Assembly: GCA_947166625.1 (NCBI GenBank)
Contig: CAMVEX010000017.1
Span: 1-64,000 of the forward strand
Source of the DNA: an uncultured Clostridia bacterium
Lineage (GTDB): Bacteria > Bacillota > Clostridia > Oscillospirales > Acutalibacteraceae
Length of the DNA stretch: 64,000 bases
Direction: 5' to 3'
In this document: positions 54,031 to 63,779 of the stretch, in pieces
How positions within the stretch are numbered: the first letter of the stretch is position 1
Layout: each line of letters starts with the position of its first letter
Made by a program: the position numbers and the translations under genes
The notes under the pieces: model-generated
What the model was told of the DNA's origin: nothing
Databases searched by the model: none
What the model saw: only the letters and a program-made list of their open reading frames with translations

Positions 54031-54474
54031 TCAGATCACCTCAGCCTTTCCTCCGGCTGCCTCAATCTTAGCTTTGGCGCTTTCGGAAAAAGCATTTGCC
54101 TGAACGGTGAGCTTCTTCGAAATCTCGCCCTGACCTAAAATCTTGACGCCGTCCAAAGTTTTGTTGAGCACGCCTTTCTCAAGAAGAGAATCTACGGTAA
54201 CAGTCGCACCGTCATCAAAATACTTATCGAGAGTAGCTACGTTTACGATAGCGAACTCCGTGCCGAAAATATTGTTGAAACCGCGCTTGGGAACGCGTCT
54301 CTGGAGAGGCATCTGGCCGCCTTCAAAGCCGGCTCTCTGGCCTCTGCCCGCACGGGCAAGCTGGCCCTTATGGCCCTTACCTGCGGTTTTGCCCTGGCCC
54401 GAAGCGGGGCCGCGGCCTATACGCTTGCGCTCTTTAACGGAGCCTGCAGCGGGTGCAAGATCATGTAATTTCAT
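54031..54474 (-). CDS. rplO: 50S ribosomal protein L15
   Basis: A 147-residue L15: [20 protein letters not shown], then [19 protein letters not shown] and a glycine/arginine-rich extension ([21 protein letters not shown]) winding into 23S rRNA. The C-terminal half is globular. The ATG shares bases with the rpmD stop (TAATG). Confidence 0.98.
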   Translation of the reverse strand: MKLHDLAPAAGSVKERKRIGRGPASGQGKTAGKGHKGQLARAGRGQRAGFEGGQMPLQRRVPKRGFNNIFGTEFAIVNVATLDKYFDDGATVTVDSLLEKGVLNKTLDGVKILGQGEISKKLTVQANAFSESAKAKIEAAGGKAEVI

Positions 54475-54668
54475 TACTTTGCACCTCCTTCAACTTCAGT
54501 AACCTCAAGAAGATGTGAAAGCTTCCTGATCTTACCCTTGGTAGCATCGTTATCGGGCTGAACTGTGACGTCGCCGATTCTGTGAAGACCGAGGGCGTTG
54601 GCGGTCGCAAGCTGGGGCTTGGTTGAACCGATCAAACTCTTAACGAGTTTTACCTGTAAATCTGCCAT
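54474..54668 (-). CDS. rpmD: 50S ribosomal protein L30
   Basis: A 64-residue L30: [29 protein letters not shown], with the usual [22 protein letters not shown] tail. Ferredoxin-like RNA-binding fold. It lies between rpsE and rplO; its stop codon overlaps the rplO start. Confidence 0.97.
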   Translation of the reverse strand: MADLQVKLVKSLIGSTKPQLATANALGLHRIGDVTVQPDNDATKGKIRKLSHLLEVTEVEGGAK

Positions 54669-54681
54669 TGTTGCGCCCTCC

Positions 54682-55182
54682 TTAACCTAAAATTTCCTGA
54701 GCGGACTTGCCTCTGATTGCAGCGACCTCTTCGGCGTTGCGAAGCTTTGAAAGCCCGTCGATGGTGGCTCTGACTACGTTGCAGGGATTATTTGAACGAA
54801 GAGCCTTTGTACGGATATCTTTGATACCTACGGTCTCAACAACGGCACGAACGGGGCCGCCTGCGATAACGCCGGTACCGGGAGCGGCGGGCTTGAGCAG
54901 AACTACGCCTGCGCCAAACTTGCCGACGATTTCATGAGGAATTGTGGTGCCCTTGAGAGAGATCTGCATAAGATTCTTTTTGGCATCCTCAATGCCCTTG
55001 CGGATTGCATCGGGAACTTCGCCCGATTTGCCGAGACCGAAACCGATGATTCCGTTTCCGTCTCCTACGACTACGAGAGCGGAGAACTTCATGATACGGC
55101 CGCCCTTAACAGTCTTTGATACGCGGTTGATGGCAACAACGCGCTCTGTGAGCTCGTATGCCGATGCGTCGATCTTAGCCAT
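54682..55182 (-). CDS. rpsE: 30S ribosomal protein S5
   Basis: A 166-residue S5 with the double-stranded RNA-binding part [46 protein letters not shown] and the C-terminal [18 protein letters not shown]. Residues near Lys/Gly in VKGGR are the spectinomycin site region; nothing unusual is seen. Confidence 0.98.
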   Translation of the reverse strand: MAKIDASAYELTERVVAINRVSKTVKGGRIMKFSALVVVGDGNGIIGFGLGKSGEVPDAIRKGIEDAKKNLMQISLKGTTIPHEIVGKFGAGVVLLKPAAPGTGVIAGGPVRAVVETVGIKDIRTKALRSNNPCNVVRATIDGLSKLRNAEEVAAIRGKSAQEILG

Positions 55183-55199
55183 AGTAAATTTCTCCTTTC

Positions 55200-55559
55200 T
55201 CAGAATTTGAGGCCGCCTTCACGGGCGCCTTCGGCCAGCTCTTTAACACGGCCGTGATAGATATAGCCGCCGCGATCGAATACACAATCGGTGATTCCCT
55301 TATCGGCAGCGCGTTCTGCAATAAGCTTGCCCACTTCGTGAGCTGCGGACTTGTTTCCGCCGTATTCAGCGAAATCCTTCTCAACGGTAGAGGCGGCGAC
55401 AAGGGTCTCACCCTTAACGTCATCTATGAGCTGAGCGTAGATATGCTGAAGTGAACGGAAAACATTAAGGCGAGGACATTCTGCAGTGCCGGAGATCTTA
55501 CCGCGGACTCTCTTATGGCGATGAAGTCTTGCCTTCTTGCTGTCCGGTCTTTTAACCAT
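55200..55559 (-). CDS. rplR: 50S ribosomal protein L18
   Basis: A 119-residue L18 with [34 protein letters not shown] and the terminal [27 protein letters not shown]. Binds 5S rRNA with L5, so it is the direct partner of the orphan 5S gene product at 10186-10303. Confidence 0.98.
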   Translation of the reverse strand: MVKRPDSKKARLHRHKRVRGKISGTAECPRLNVFRSLQHIYAQLIDDVKGETLVAASTVEKDFAEYGGNKSAAHEVGKLIAERAADKGITDCVFDRGGYIYHGRVKELAEGAREGGLKF

Positions 55560-55586
55560 AATATTTCACTCCTTATTCTTCTGTTA

Positions 55587-56132
55587 TTATTTGCCGCCCT
55601 TACCGGCTTTACCTTCCTTGCGGCGGATGTGCTCGTCGGCATACTTGATGCCCTTGCCCTTATAAGGCTCGGGAGGACGCTTCTCGCGCACGTTTGCGGC
55701 AAACTGACCGACCTTCTGCTTGTCGGCACCAGAGATTACGATCTTATTGGGGTTGGGAACTTCGATGGTAACTCCCTCGGGAGCAGTCATAATAACGTCG
55801 TGTGAATAACCGACTTTAAGAACGAGCTCCTTACCCTTCATCTCGGCACGGTAACCTACGCCGTTGACCTCAAGCTCTTTTTTGAAGGGCTCGTTGACGC
55901 CGTTTACCATGTTGGCGATGATGGTTCTTGAAAGACCGTGAAGTGATCTGTTTTCTTTATTATCGTTGGGGCGGGTGACCGTGATGGTGTTACCGTCCTT
56001 CTCGACTGTGATATTGGGATGGATGTTTGCGGAAAGGGTAGCGTTTTTACCCTTTACGGTAACAAGGTTGCCGTCAACCGTAACATCAACCCCTGCGGGG
56101 ATAACGATGGGCATTCTGCCTATACGTGACAT
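55587..56132 (-). CDS. rplF: 50S ribosomal protein L6
   Basis: A 181-residue two-domain L6: [20 protein letters not shown] at the start and [40 protein letters not shown] at the end (the L6 signature). Located near the GTPase-associated region of the 50S. Confidence 0.98.
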   Translation of the reverse strand: MSRIGRMPIVIPAGVDVTVDGNLVTVKGKNATLSANIHPNITVEKDGNTITVTRPNDNKENRSLHGLSRTIIANMVNGVNEPFKKELEVNGVGYRAEMKGKELVLKVGYSHDVIMTAPEGVTIEVPNPNKIVISGADKQKVGQFAANVREKRPPEPYKGKGIKYADEHIRRKEGKAGKGGK

Positions 56133-56144
56133 AGCGTAACCTCC

Positions 56145-56543
56145 TTACCAGATAAATGCAAGAACTTCGCCGCCGACATTGGCTTTACGAGCGTCCTTGT
56201 CAGTCATGATACCCTTTGAGGTGGAAAGGATCGCGATGCCGATACCTTTCATAACCTTGGGCATATTTTCAACGTCTGTATAAATTCTCAGACCGGGCTT
56301 TGATACTCTGCGAAGACCGGTGATAACCTGAGATTTGTTGGGGCCGTACTTGAGGGCGATCTCCATGATGCCCTGCTTGCCGTCTTCCTCAACCTTGAAG
56401 CTCTTTATATAACCCTCATCAACAAGAATCTGAGCAATTGCCTTCTTCATGTTGGATGCGGGAACTTTCACTGTATCATGCTTTGCCGAATTCGCGTTAC
56501 GGATACGGGTGAGCATATCAGCGATGGAATCAGTAATTTGCAT
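56145..56543 (-). CDS. rpsH: 30S ribosomal protein S8
   Basis: A 132-residue S8: [28 protein letters not shown] at the start and [31 protein letters not shown] at the end. In E. coli S8 represses the spc operon; no matching leader is obvious here. Confidence 0.98.
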   Translation of the reverse strand: MQITDSIADMLTRIRNANSAKHDTVKVPASNMKKAIAQILVDEGYIKSFKVEEDGKQGIMEIALKYGPNKSQVITGLRRVSKPGLRIYTDVENMPKVMKGIGIAILSTSKGIMTDKDARKANVGGEVLAFIW

Positions 56544-56572
56544 ACCGGTTTACCTCCTTTGCAATCGCTCAA

Positions 56573-56758
56573 TTACCAACTTGCTTTCTTAACACCGGGG
56601 ATCTGGCCCTCGTGAGCCAGCTCTCTGAAGCAGATACGGCAAACGCCGTATTTACGGAGATAAGCGTGAGGTCTGCCGCAGATCTTGCATCTGTTGTATG
56701 CTCTTGTCGAGTATTTTGCAGGGCGAGCCTGTCTGACTTTCTGTGATGTCTTAGCCAC
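56573..56758 (-). CDS. rpsN: 30S ribosomal protein S14, zinc-binding type Z
   Basis: A 61-residue S14 of the short zinc form: [38 protein letters not shown], with two CxxC pairs holding zinc. This type is typical of Firmicutes and some other phyla and distinguishes the genome from those with only the long form. Confidence 0.97.
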   Translation of the reverse strand: MAKTSQKVRQARPAKYSTRAYNRCKICGRPHAYLRKYGVCRICFRELAHEGQIPGVKKASW

Positions 56759-56770
56759 GGTATTCCCTCC

Positions 56771-57313
56771 TTATCTCTCAAACGGAGCGCCCATGAGAGT
56801 GAGCAGCTCGCGCGCTTCTTCGTCAGTGTTTGCGGTTGTGACAAAGCAGATGTCCATACCTCTGACCTTGTCGATCTTATCATAGTCGATTTCGGGGAAT
56901 ATCAACTGCTCTTTAACGCCGAGGGAATAGTTGCCTCTGCCGTCAAATGAATTGGGGTTGATACCTCTGAAGTCGCGGACTCTGGGAAGTGCCAGATTGA
57001 AGAATCTGTCAAGGAATTCATACATTCTGTCGCCTCTGAGAGTGACCTTGGCGCCGATAACCATGCCTTCACGAAGCTTGAAGTTTGCAACTGACTTCTT
57101 GGCCTTGCAGAGAACGGGCTTCTGGCCGGTGATCTGCATAAGGTCGGAAGTGATGGCGTCGAGGACCTTTGAATTATCTCTGGCTTCGCCGCACGCTACG
57201 TTGACAACGATCTTTTCAAGCTTGGGGATCTGCATGACGCTCTTGTATTCGAATTTTTTCATAAGAGCGGGCGCAACGTCATTGACATACATTTCTTTTA
57301 ATCTTGCTGCCAT
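56771..57313 (-). CDS. rplE: 50S ribosomal protein L5
   Basis: A 180-residue L5 with [53 protein letters not shown] and [22 protein letters not shown]. Binds 5S rRNA together with L18 and contacts the P-site tRNA. Confidence 0.98.
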   Translation of the reverse strand: MAARLKEMYVNDVAPALMKKFEYKSVMQIPKLEKIVVNVACGEARDNSKVLDAITSDLMQITGQKPVLCKAKKSVANFKLREGMVIGAKVTLRGDRMYEFLDRFFNLALPRVRDFRGINPNSFDGRGNYSLGVKEQLIFPEIDYDKIDKVRGMDICFVTTANTDEEARELLTLMGAPFER

Positions 57314-57332
57314 TTGTTGTTTCCTCCCTTAA

Positions 57333-57653
57333 TCAAAACTCTGCAAGGCAGTCGCTCTTTTTGCAAGTGCGGACCTTCTTGCCGTCAACTATCTTGTGTC
57401 CTACCCTGGTAGGTCTGCCGCATTTAGGGCAGATAAGCTGAACCTTATCGGCATAGAGAGCGGATTCTGCTTCGATGATTCCGCCGGGCTCACCCATCTT
57501 GCGGGGCTTAACATGCTTCTTTACGATGTTAACGCCTTCAACGATGACCTTGCCTTCGGAGGGGCTTACCTGCATAACCTTGCCTCTCTTGCCTCTGTAT
57601 TTACCGTTAATGACGACTACTTCGTCGCCTGTCTTAACATGAACCTTATTCAT
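57333..57653 (-). CDS. rplX: 50S ribosomal protein L24
   Basis: A 106-residue L24 with the KOW motif [23 protein letters not shown]. The C-terminal half has a zinc-ribbon-like [29 protein letters not shown], with four Cys, which only some L24 proteins have. ATG 57653 follows GGAGG at 8 bp; the GTG three codons upstream overlaps that site. Confidence 0.97.
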   Translation of the reverse strand: MNKVHVKTGDEVVVINGKYRGKRGKVMQVSPSEGKVIVEGVNIVKKHVKPRKMGEPGGIIEAESALYADKVQLICPKCGRPTRVGHKIVDGKKVRTCKKSDCLAEF

Positions 57654-57668
57654 CACGCGCACCTCCGA

Positions 57669-58037
57669 TCAAAGTACTTCGGGAGCAAGTGAAAGAATCT
57701 TGGTGTAATCCTTTTCACGCAGCTCTCTCGCTACCGGCCCAAAGATACGAGTGCCTCTGGGGCTCTTATCGTCCTTAATGATGACGGCTGCATTCTCATC
57801 AAAGCGAATGTAAGTACCGTCTTCACGGCGAAGACCGAATGCTGAACGAACTACAACGGCCTTAACAACCTCGCCCTTTTTAACTACGCCGCCGGGAGTT
57901 GCCTTTTTAACCGAAGCAACGACGACGTCGCCAATATTGGCATACCTCCTGCCTGAACCGCCGAGAACGCGAATGCACATGATCTCTTTCGCGCCGGTGT
58001 TGTCGGCAACCTTGAGGTAACTCTGTTGCTGTATCAC
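57669..58037 (-). CDS. rplN: 50S ribosomal protein L14
   Basis: A 122-residue L14: [28 protein letters not shown], then [16 protein letters not shown] and [28 protein letters not shown]. Interacts with L19 and 16S rRNA at the subunit interface. Confidence 0.98.
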   Translation of the reverse strand: MIQQQSYLKVADNTGAKEIMCIRVLGGSGRRYANIGDVVVASVKKATPGGVVKKGEVVKAVVVRSAFGLRREDGTYIRFDENAAVIIKDDKSPRGTRIFGPVARELREKDYTKILSLAPEVL

Positions 58038-58065
58038 AGTGTTTTTCCTCCTTACATAACAGGCA

Positions 58066-58323
58066 TTATTTTGCCTTCTCGATGATTTCTACCACGCGCC
58101 ATCTCTTATCTTTTGAAAGAGGACGGGTTTCCATAACTTTTACTCTGTCGCCGATGCCGCATTCGTTATTTTCGTCATGGGCCTTGAGTTTATATGTATT
58201 GTTAACGATCTTCTTGTAGAGAGGATGTCTGACTCTGTCTTTAACAGAAACAACTACAGTCTTCTCCATCTTGTCGCTGGTAACTATGCCGACGCGGGTT
58301 TTTCTGAGGTTTCTTTCTTCCAT
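58066..58323 (-). CDS. rpsQ: 30S ribosomal protein S17
   Basis: An 85-residue OB-fold S17: [34 protein letters not shown] and [28 protein letters not shown]. Primary 16S rRNA binder; order rpmC-rpsQ-rplN is conserved. Confidence 0.98.
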   Translation of the reverse strand: MEERNLRKTRVGIVTSDKMEKTVVVSVKDRVRHPLYKKIVNNTYKLKAHDENNECGIGDRVKVMETRPLSKDKRWRVVEIIEKAK

Positions 58324-58343
58324 AGTCTGTCTGCCTCCCTTTC

Positions 58344-58547
58344 TTAAGCGTTGGTGCCGTGAAGCTCGATATCGGTCTGTATGGTCTTGATACGGGCGAT
58401 ATCCTTTTTAACGGCCTTGATACGCATCGGGTTGTCGAGCTGGTTTACTGCCTGCTGGAAGCGCAGCTTGAACAGCTCGTCTTTAAGCTCGGCGAGTTTC
58501 GCGTCAAGCTCTGCTGCCGAGAGATTTCTGATTTCACTGGCTTTCAT
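58344..58547 (-). CDS. rpmC: 50S ribosomal protein L29
   Basis: A 67-residue helical hairpin: [40 protein letters not shown]. Sits by the tunnel exit next to L23. Start overlaps the rplP stop (TAATG). Confidence 0.98.
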   Translation of the reverse strand: MKASEIRNLSAAELDAKLAELKDELFKLRFQQAVNQLDNPMRIKAVKKDIARIKTIQTDIELHGTNA

Positions 58548-58972
58548 TACTGCTCACCACCCAATTCTTCTTTACTTACAAATTTGCATTTGATCGGGAG
58601 CTTTGCGGAAGCGAGACGCATAGCCTCTGCCGCGAGCTCTCTGTCAACGCCGGCTATCTCAAAGAGAACTCTGCCGGGCTTAACGACAGCTACCCAATAT
58701 TCGGGGGAGCCTTTACCTGAACCCATTCGGGTCTCAGCCGGCTTCTCTGTGATGGGCTTGTCGGGGAAGATCTTGATCCAGACCTGGCCGCCGCGCTTGA
58801 TGTATCTTGTCATGGCGACACGGGCTGCTTCTATCTGATTGGAGGTAATCCAGGCGGGTTCAAGCGCCACGAGACCGTAATCACCGTAAGAAACGGTGTT
58901 GCCTCTTGTAGCCTTACCTTTAAGCCTGCCTCTCTGTACTCTGCGGTACTTAACACGCTTGGGTAAAAGCAT
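58547..58972 (-). CDS. rplP: 50S ribosomal protein L16
   Basis: A 141-residue L16: [43 protein letters not shown] and the [43 protein letters not shown] signature. Near the A-site; target region of avilamycin and evernimicin, with nothing unusual. Start overlaps the rpsC stop. Confidence 0.98.
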   Translation of the reverse strand: MLLPKRVKYRRVQRGRLKGKATRGNTVSYGDYGLVALEPAWITSNQIEAARVAMTRYIKRGGQVWIKIFPDKPITEKPAETRMGSGKGSPEYWVAVVKPGRVLFEIAGVDRELAAEAMRLASAKLPIKCKFVSKEELGGEQ

Positions 58973-59709
58973 TATTTGTTACCTCCTTCTCTGTTCTCTC
59001 TGGGAGCTCTGTTTTCTCTCGGACCTCTGGAGCCTGCCGCTCTGGGTCTTCTGGGGCGGGAACCGTTGTTTCTCGCCTCGCGGAGAACTTCGCCTCTGTA
59101 GAGCCAGACCTTAACGCCGATACGGCCGTAGGTTGTCTTAGCCTCGGTAAAGCCGTAGTCGATGTCTGCGCGGATGGTCTGAAGAGGAATGGTTCCCTCG
59201 TGATATGTTTCGCTGCCTGCTATTTCACGGCCGCCGAGACGTCCGCTGCACTGAATTTTGATTCCTCTTGCGCCGAGCTTCATGGTGCGGCCGATAGCCT
59301 GCTTGATAGCGCGGCGGTGAGAGATTCTTCTTTCGAGCTGTGACGCGATATTCTCTGCTACGAGCTGAGCGTCAAGATCGGGCTGCTTGATTTCGACGAT
59401 GTTGAGGGAGACCTCTTTGCCGCCGAGCTTATTCTCGCAGATCTTCTTGAGCTTCTCAATCTCTGCGCCCTGTCTGCCGATGACCATACCGGGCTTTGCG
59501 CAGTGAACATAGATGTAAACTCTCTTTGCGTCGCGCTCTATCTCAACCTTGGGTACGCCTGCGGGGGCAAGCTTCTCGAGGAGGTACTCACGAAGATTAT
59601 AGTCTTCAACGAGAGTATCGCCAAACTTGTTGGAATCTGCATACCAGCGGGATTCCCAGGGCTTAATGACACCGATTCTCAAACCGGTAGGATGAATTTT
59701 CTGTCCCAT
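58972..59709 (-). CDS. rpsC: 30S ribosomal protein S3
   Basis: A 245-residue S3 with [25 protein letters not shown], the KH domain motif [14 protein letters not shown] and the C-terminal signature [40 protein letters not shown]. It ends in an extended Arg/Gly/Asn-rich tail (about residues 213-245) with repeats of ENRAPREN type, a lineage-specific extension. Part of the mRNA entry channel. Confidence 0.98.
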   Translation of the reverse strand: MGQKIHPTGLRIGVIKPWESRWYADSNKFGDTLVEDYNLREYLLEKLAPAGVPKVEIERDAKRVYIYVHCAKPGMVIGRQGAEIEKLKKICENKLGGKEVSLNIVEIKQPDLDAQLVAENIASQLERRISHRRAIKQAIGRTMKLGARGIKIQCSGRLGGREIAGSETYHEGTIPLQTIRADIDYGFTEAKTTYGRIGVKVWLYRGEVLREARNNGSRPRRPRAAGSRGPRENRAPRENREGGNK

Positions 59710-59728
59710 TGTTTAACCTCCTCTTCGT

Positions 59729-60091
59729 TTATTCCATTTCCTTGAGAACAAGGGTGATGTGTGATGTTTTCTTATTGATTCTGTAGGCTCTGCCCTGAGC
59801 TCTGGGTCTGATTCTCTTGAGAGTGGGACCCTGGCCTACGTTAGCCTCTGCAACATAGAGACGGTCAACGTCCATGTTGTGGTTGTTTTCGGCGTTTGCG
59901 ATAGCCGATTTCAAAAGCTTCTCCAGCGGTTCACACGCGGCTTTGGGCGTGTATTTAAGGATTGCCAATGCTTTGTCTGCAGGCTGATTCCTGATAAGAT
60001 CAAGAACTATCTGAACCTTGCGGGGAGCAATACGGATGTAAGTGGCCTTGGCGGTTGCTGTCGGCACGCTCATCATTTCGTTATCTGACAT
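59729..60091 (-). CDS. rplV: 50S ribosomal protein L22
   Basis: A 120-residue L22: [25 protein letters not shown], then a beta-hairpin loop ([40 protein letters not shown]) that lines the exit tunnel and influences macrolide binding. No insertion in the loop. Confidence 0.98.
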   Translation of the reverse strand: MSDNEMMSVPTATAKATYIRIAPRKVQIVLDLIRNQPADKALAILKYTPKAACEPLEKLLKSAIANAENNHNMDVDRLYVAEANVGQGPTLKRIRPRAQGRAYRINKKTSHITLVLKEME

Positions 60092-60114
60092 TAGTTATAC
60101 ACTCCTTTCGCCGA

Positions 60115-60396
60115 TTAGTTTCCGTTATTGGATGTTTTTGAACCTGCGTGACCTCTGAAGGTTCTTGTAGGCGCAAACTCACCGAGCTTATGTCCGACCA
60201 TGTCCTCTGTTACATATACGGGAACATGCTTGCGTCCGTCGTGAACGGCAAATGTGTGGCCGACAAAGTCGGGGAAGATTGTGGATGAACGGCTCCAGGT
60301 CTTGAGGACCTGCTTTTCGCCTTTATTATTCATTTCCTGAACTCTTTCGAGCAGTTTAGGCTGCACAAAAGGTCCTTTTTTAACGCTTCTGCCCAT
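60115..60396 (-). CDS. rpsS: 30S ribosomal protein S19
   Basis: A 93-residue S19: [76 protein letters not shown]. In the 30S head with S13. Confidence 0.98.
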   Translation of the reverse strand: MGRSVKKGPFVQPKLLERVQEMNNKGEKQVLKTWSRSSTIFPDFVGHTFAVHDGRKHVPVYVTEDMVGHKLGEFAPTRTFRGHAGSKTSNNGN

Positions 60397-60415
60397 TATT
60401 ATCTGCTCCTTTCAC

Positions 60416-61249
60416 TTATTTGTCGTTGCGACGCTTAACGATAAGCTTGTCGGACGGTTTCTTTGTCTTTCTGGTCTTATAGCCGAGAGCGGGCTTACCC
60501 CAGGGGGTAACGGGGCCCGGTCTGCCGATGGGGGATTTGCCTTCACCGCCGCCGTGGGGGTGATCATTCGGGTTCATTACGGAGCCGCGAACGGTAGGTC
60601 TCCAACCCATGTGGCGTTTACGGCCGGCTTTACCGATCTTAACGTTTTCGTGATCGGTGTTGCCTACCTGGCCGATGGTAGCCATGCACTCTACGGGAAC
60701 ATAACGCAGCTCGCTTGAGGGAAGACGGAGAAGAGCCTTGCCGCCCTCTTTAGCCATGAGCTGAGCCGAGTTGCCTGCCGCTCTCGCGAGCTGGCCGCCT
60801 CTGCCGGGATAGAGCTCAACATTGTGTACGATGGTACCAACGGGGATATTTGCGAGAGGAAGCGCGTTGCCGGGCTTGATGTCGGCTGAGGTGCCCGCGA
60901 TAACGGTGTCGCCGACTTTAAGGCCTACGGGCTGAAGGATGTATCTCTTTTCGCCGTCTTCATACTTAAGAAGGGCGATGAATGCCGAGCGGTTGGGGTC
61001 ATATTCAATGCTCATTACCTCGGCGGGTACATCAAACTTATCTCTCTTGAAATCAATTATACGATACTTTGTGCGAACTCCGCCGCCTCTGTGGCGAACG
61101 GTGATCCTTCCGTAGCTGTTGCGGCCGCTGTTCTTCTTAAGAGAAACAAGAAGGCTTCTTTCGGGCGCAACCTTTGAGAGCTCGGAATAATCTGTAACCG
61201 ACATATTACGTCTTGCGTTAGTGGTCGGCTTATAGAATTTGATAGACAT
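60416..61249 (-). CDS. rplB: 50S ribosomal protein L2
   Basis: A 277-residue L2: [21 protein letters not shown], then [20 protein letters not shown], and the conserved C-terminal [48 protein letters not shown] near the peptidyl transferase centre. A 111-bp gap upstream (61250-61360) contains a 7-bp GC hairpin (GAAGCGC / GCGCTTC) and a 14-codon frame ending 3 bp before the rplB start. I give the frame no weight as a gene. Confidence 0.98.
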   Translation of the reverse strand: MSIKFYKPTTNARRNMSVTDYSELSKVAPERSLLVSLKKNSGRNSYGRITVRHRGGGVRTKYRIIDFKRDKFDVPAEVMSIEYDPNRSAFIALLKYEDGEKRYILQPVGLKVGDTVIAGTSADIKPGNALPLANIPVGTIVHNVELYPGRGGQLARAAGNSAQLMAKEGGKALLRLPSSELRYVPVECMATIGQVGNTDHENVKIGKAGRKRHMGWRPTVRGSVMNPNDHPHGGGEGKSPIGRPGPVTPWGKPALGYKTRKTKKPSDKLIVKRRNDK

Positions 61250-61360
61250 TTTCTACACTCTCCTTACAGCAGCTTTGCGAAGCGCCGCGCGCTTCATACT
61301 TTACCGCCGGATTTGATAGTATAATAAGGTTTATATAATGTTATAGATGTGCCTGAAGAA

Positions 61361-61657
61361 TTACATCATACCGTCGAAGAATTCGATGGTCTTGGAATCT
61401 TCGGTAAGAGTAACGATTGCCTTCTTGCGGGAGGGGGTGTAGCCCTCGAAGCGACCGTATCTTCTGAGCTTGCCGTCAACATTGATAACGTTGACCTTGC
61501 TTACCTTGACGTCGAAAAGAGTTTCGACTGCCTTGGCGATCTCGATTTTGTTGGAATCCTTGGCGACCTCAAAGGTATATTTGCGGTCCGCGATACCGTC
61601 CATGCTGTTTTCGGTGATTATCGGGCGGATGATAATATCCTGCGCTGCCTTGCTCAT
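61361..61657 (-). CDS. rplW: 50S ribosomal protein L23
   Basis: A 98-residue L23: AAQDIIIRPIITENSM and YTFEVAKDSNKIEIAKAVETLFDVKVSKVNVINVDGKLRRYGR. Docking site for trigger factor and SRP at the tunnel exit. Its start overlaps the rplD stop by 4 bp. Confidence 0.98.
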   Translation of the reverse strand: MSKAAQDIIIRPIITENSMDGIADRKYTFEVAKDSNKIEIAKAVETLFDVKVSKVNVINVDGKLRRYGRFEGYTPSRKKAIVTLTEDSKTIEFFDGMM

Positions 61658-62277
61658 GCATATACCTCCTCGATCTTGCTTACGGCATCCTTGAGGAGCA
61701 CGATTGTATCGGCGTTGAGGATGTCATAAACGTTAAGTGTGGTAACAAGAGTGGTCTTGACGCCTGCGATGTTGCGAGCGGAGCGATAGATTATATCGTT
61801 CTTTTCGGGCAGTACGAAAAGCACCTTCTTGCCGGTCTCAAGCGAATTGACGACCTTTGCCATTTCTTTGGTCTTGATGGCGTCAAGGGTGAGGGAATCG
61901 AGAACGATGAGCTCTTCATCCGCGACCTTTGCCGAAAGCGCCGACTTCATTGCAAGGCGGCGAACCTTCTTGTTGACGTCCTTATGATATGTACGGGGCT
62001 TGGGACCGTGAGCGATACCGCCGTGATACCACTGGGGAGCTCTGGTCGAACCCTGTCTTGCGCGGCCTGTACCCTTCTGTTTCCAGGGCTTCTTGCCGCC
62101 GCCGCTGACTTCTGATCTGGTAAGGGTAGATTGTGTGCCCTGGCGCTGATTAGCAAGATAAGCAACTACACAGAGATGCATAGCGGGGATGCTGGGGGTG
62201 ATTCCGAAGATCTCTTCCTTGAGGTCGATATCGGAAACCTTCTTACCTGTCATGTCAAAAACTGATACTGTAGGCAT
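61654..62277 (-). CDS. rplD: 50S ribosomal protein L4
   Basis: A 207-residue L4. The extended loop that reaches into the tunnel reads QGTQSTLTRSEVSGGGKKPWKQKGTGRARQGSTRAPQWYHGGIAHGPKPRTY. L4 autoregulates the S10 operon in some bacteria, and the operon has a long structured leader here (63319-63742). Confidence 0.98.
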   Translation of the reverse strand: MPTVSVFDMTGKKVSDIDLKEEIFGITPSIPAMHLCVVAYLANQRQGTQSTLTRSEVSGGGKKPWKQKGTGRARQGSTRAPQWYHGGIAHGPKPRTYHKDVNKKVRRLAMKSALSAKVADEELIVLDSLTLDAIKTKEMAKVVNSLETGKKVLFVLPEKNDIIYRSARNIAGVKTTLVTTLNVYDILNADTIVLLKDAVSKIEEVYA

Positions 62278-62295
62278 TATTTTCTACTCCTTTCC

Positions 62296-62934
62296 TTAAG
62301 CTTCTTTTTTAACGCTGTCGCGGATAACTACGATTCCGCCCTTGGGGCCGGGAACGGCGCCCTTGATGGCTACGAGATTGTTTTCCGCGTCGATTTTTGC
62401 TACCGTGAGATTCTGGATGGTGACTCTTTCACAGCCGAAGTGACCCGCGAGTTTCTTTCCTTTGTAAACTCTGGAAGGATCCGAGCAGGCGCCGAGTGAG
62501 CCGGCGTGCCTCGCGACGGGGCCTGTACCGTGTGACTCTTTGAGTCTTGAGAAATTCCATCTCTTGATCGAACCTGCAGTGCCGTGGCCCTTGCTGGTGC
62601 CGACTACGTCAACTTTGTCGCCTACCGCGAAGATGTCTGCGGTGAGGGTGTCGCCGACGTTGAGAGAAGCGATATCGTCAAACTTGAATTCTTTGAGATG
62701 CTTCTTGGGAGCTGCGTCATTCTTTTTGAAATGACCCATCATGGGCTTGTTGAGGCGCTGTACCTTGACATCGCCGAAGCCGAGCTGGACTGCTTCATAA
62801 CCGTCATTCTCCATCGTCTTTTTCATAACGACGTTGCAGGGACCTGCTTCAACTACGGTTACGGGGATCACGTTTCCTTTTTCATCAAAGATCTGGGTCA
62901 TGCCGATCTTTTTGCCGATGAGTGCTTTTTGCAT
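62296..62934 (-). CDS. rplC: 50S ribosomal protein L3
   Basis: A 212-residue L3: MQKALIGKKIGMTQIFDEKG and the conserved KGHGTAGSIKRWNFSRLKESHGTGPVARHAGSLGACSDPSRVYKGKKLAGHFG loop approaching the peptidyl transferase centre. One of the first proteins in 50S assembly. Confidence 0.98.
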   Translation of the reverse strand: MQKALIGKKIGMTQIFDEKGNVIPVTVVEAGPCNVVMKKTMENDGYEAVQLGFGDVKVQRLNKPMMGHFKKNDAAPKKHLKEFKFDDIASLNVGDTLTADIFAVGDKVDVVGTSKGHGTAGSIKRWNFSRLKESHGTGPVARHAGSLGACSDPSRVYKGKKLAGHFGCERVTIQNLTVAKIDAENNLVAIKGAVPGPKGGIVVIRDSVKKEA

Positions 62935-63006
62935 TATTTGTTCCTCCTTTGGTTATTGGTTGACCTAAGCCAACTTGACCTGCATTTGTCTGAAAACGGC
63001 AAGCGA

Positions 63007-63318
63007 TTAAAGCTTGATCTCGATTTCGACGCCTGCGGGAAGCTCAAGACCGGTCAGAGCTTCAACTGTTTTTGCCGAAGGTCTGAGGATGTCGATGAGT
63101 CTTTTGTGTGTTCTCTGCTCAAACTGCTCGCGGCTGTCCTTATACTTGTGGACGGCGCGAAGGATGGTGACTATTTCCTTCTCTGTGGGAAGGGGAACGG
63201 GACCGGAAACCTCGGCGCCTGTTCTCTTTGCTGTCTCCACGATCTTCTCAGCCGATTTATCGACGAGAGTGTGATCGTATCCTTTGAGTCTGATTCTGAT
63301 TTTTCCCTTAGCTGCCAT
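63007..63318 (-). CDS. rpsJ: 30S ribosomal protein S10
   Basis: A 103-residue S10: [75 protein letters not shown]. It is also NusE, a component of antitermination complexes. First gene of the supercluster, preceded by AAGGAGG. No tuf or fusA gene lies upstream in the window. Confidence 0.98.
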   Translation of the reverse strand: MAAKGKIRIRLKGYDHTLVDKSAEKIVETAKRTGAEVSGPVPLPTEKEIVTILRAVHKYKDSREQFEQRTHKRLIDILRPSAKTVEALTGLELPAGVEIEIKL

Positions 63319-63392
63319 TGAAATGCCTCCTTAAAATTTGGCGGGCACGCAAAATTTGAAAACCGACCCGGGTGTTTCAACCCACCCGATTC

Positions 63393-63415
63393 AAAAACCG
63401 GAAAACACTTTCCGG
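63393..63415 (-). terminator. leader terminator (attenuator) of the S10 operon
   Basis: On the minus strand CCGGAAA / TTTCCGG with a 4-base loop is followed by TTTTT, 75 bp upstream of rpsJ. Its 5' flank GACCCGG (63412-63418) can pair instead with CCGGGTC (63365-63371), and CGGGTG / CACCCG (63369-63374 with 63383-63388) forms a competing stem. Alternative folding could decide between termination and read-through. Confidence 0.7.
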
Positions 63416-63686
63416 GTCACGACCTTCGCCGTTTGCTGATAATATCCGACCCGAACAGGCCTCGTTTGGGAAAACGACGGGTCTGCTGCGCCTGACGGCT
63501 TGCTCGTATTTTCCATCATTATGCTCAAACCTTCACAGCATGAGAATCCTCATCGCAAGTTGCCGTGTCTTTGAGCACCATGACGGAAAACCATCGGCAG
63601 GCCGCTCGGCCCGGATCGGACCGCCCGGTTTAAAATCGGACATACTCCGCGGAAATTCCCCGCCTCGTGGGCGGCCACCTCCCGCA

Positions 63687-63719
63687 TCATCGCATATCTG
63701 CGCGCCTGAAAATGGGCAT
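63687..63719 (-). CDS. possible 10-residue leader peptide of the S10 operon
   Basis: ATG 63719 is preceded by GAGGGGG at 5 bp and opens a 10-codon frame, MPIFRRADMR, ending at TGA. It starts about 23 nt into the transcript of the S10 promoter. Three Arg codons in ten are notable, but there is no long run of one amino acid. The strong ribosome site is the only evidence for translation. The rest of the leader (63420-63686) holds a branched stem with GACCCG / CGGGTC and inner CGTTT / AAACG (about 63446-63486), and no other gene. Confidence 0.45.
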   Translation of the reverse strand: MPIFRRADMR

Positions 63720-63749
63720 AATTACCCCCTCTTGACGGCGTGCCCGTGT

Positions 63750-63778
63750 ATATTATCATAAATAAAATATAATGTCAA
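63750..63778 (-). promoter_or_regulatory. promoter of the S10-spc-alpha supercluster
   Basis: Minus-strand TTGACA (63773-63778), 17 bp, TAATAT (63750-63755), with an A-rich stretch just upstream of the -35 box that could serve as an UP element. It gives a leader of about 425 nt before rpsJ. Confidence 0.85.
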
Positions 63779-63779
63779 C

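Noticed and set aside
61253-61294. 13-residue basic peptide ahead of rplB
   Set aside because: No convincing ribosome site, and the frame falls on a GC hairpin; treated as chance.
63550-63759. 69-codon frame in the S10 leader
   Set aside because: Its start lies on the -10 region of the S10 promoter, so the transcript would not contain a ribosome site for it.
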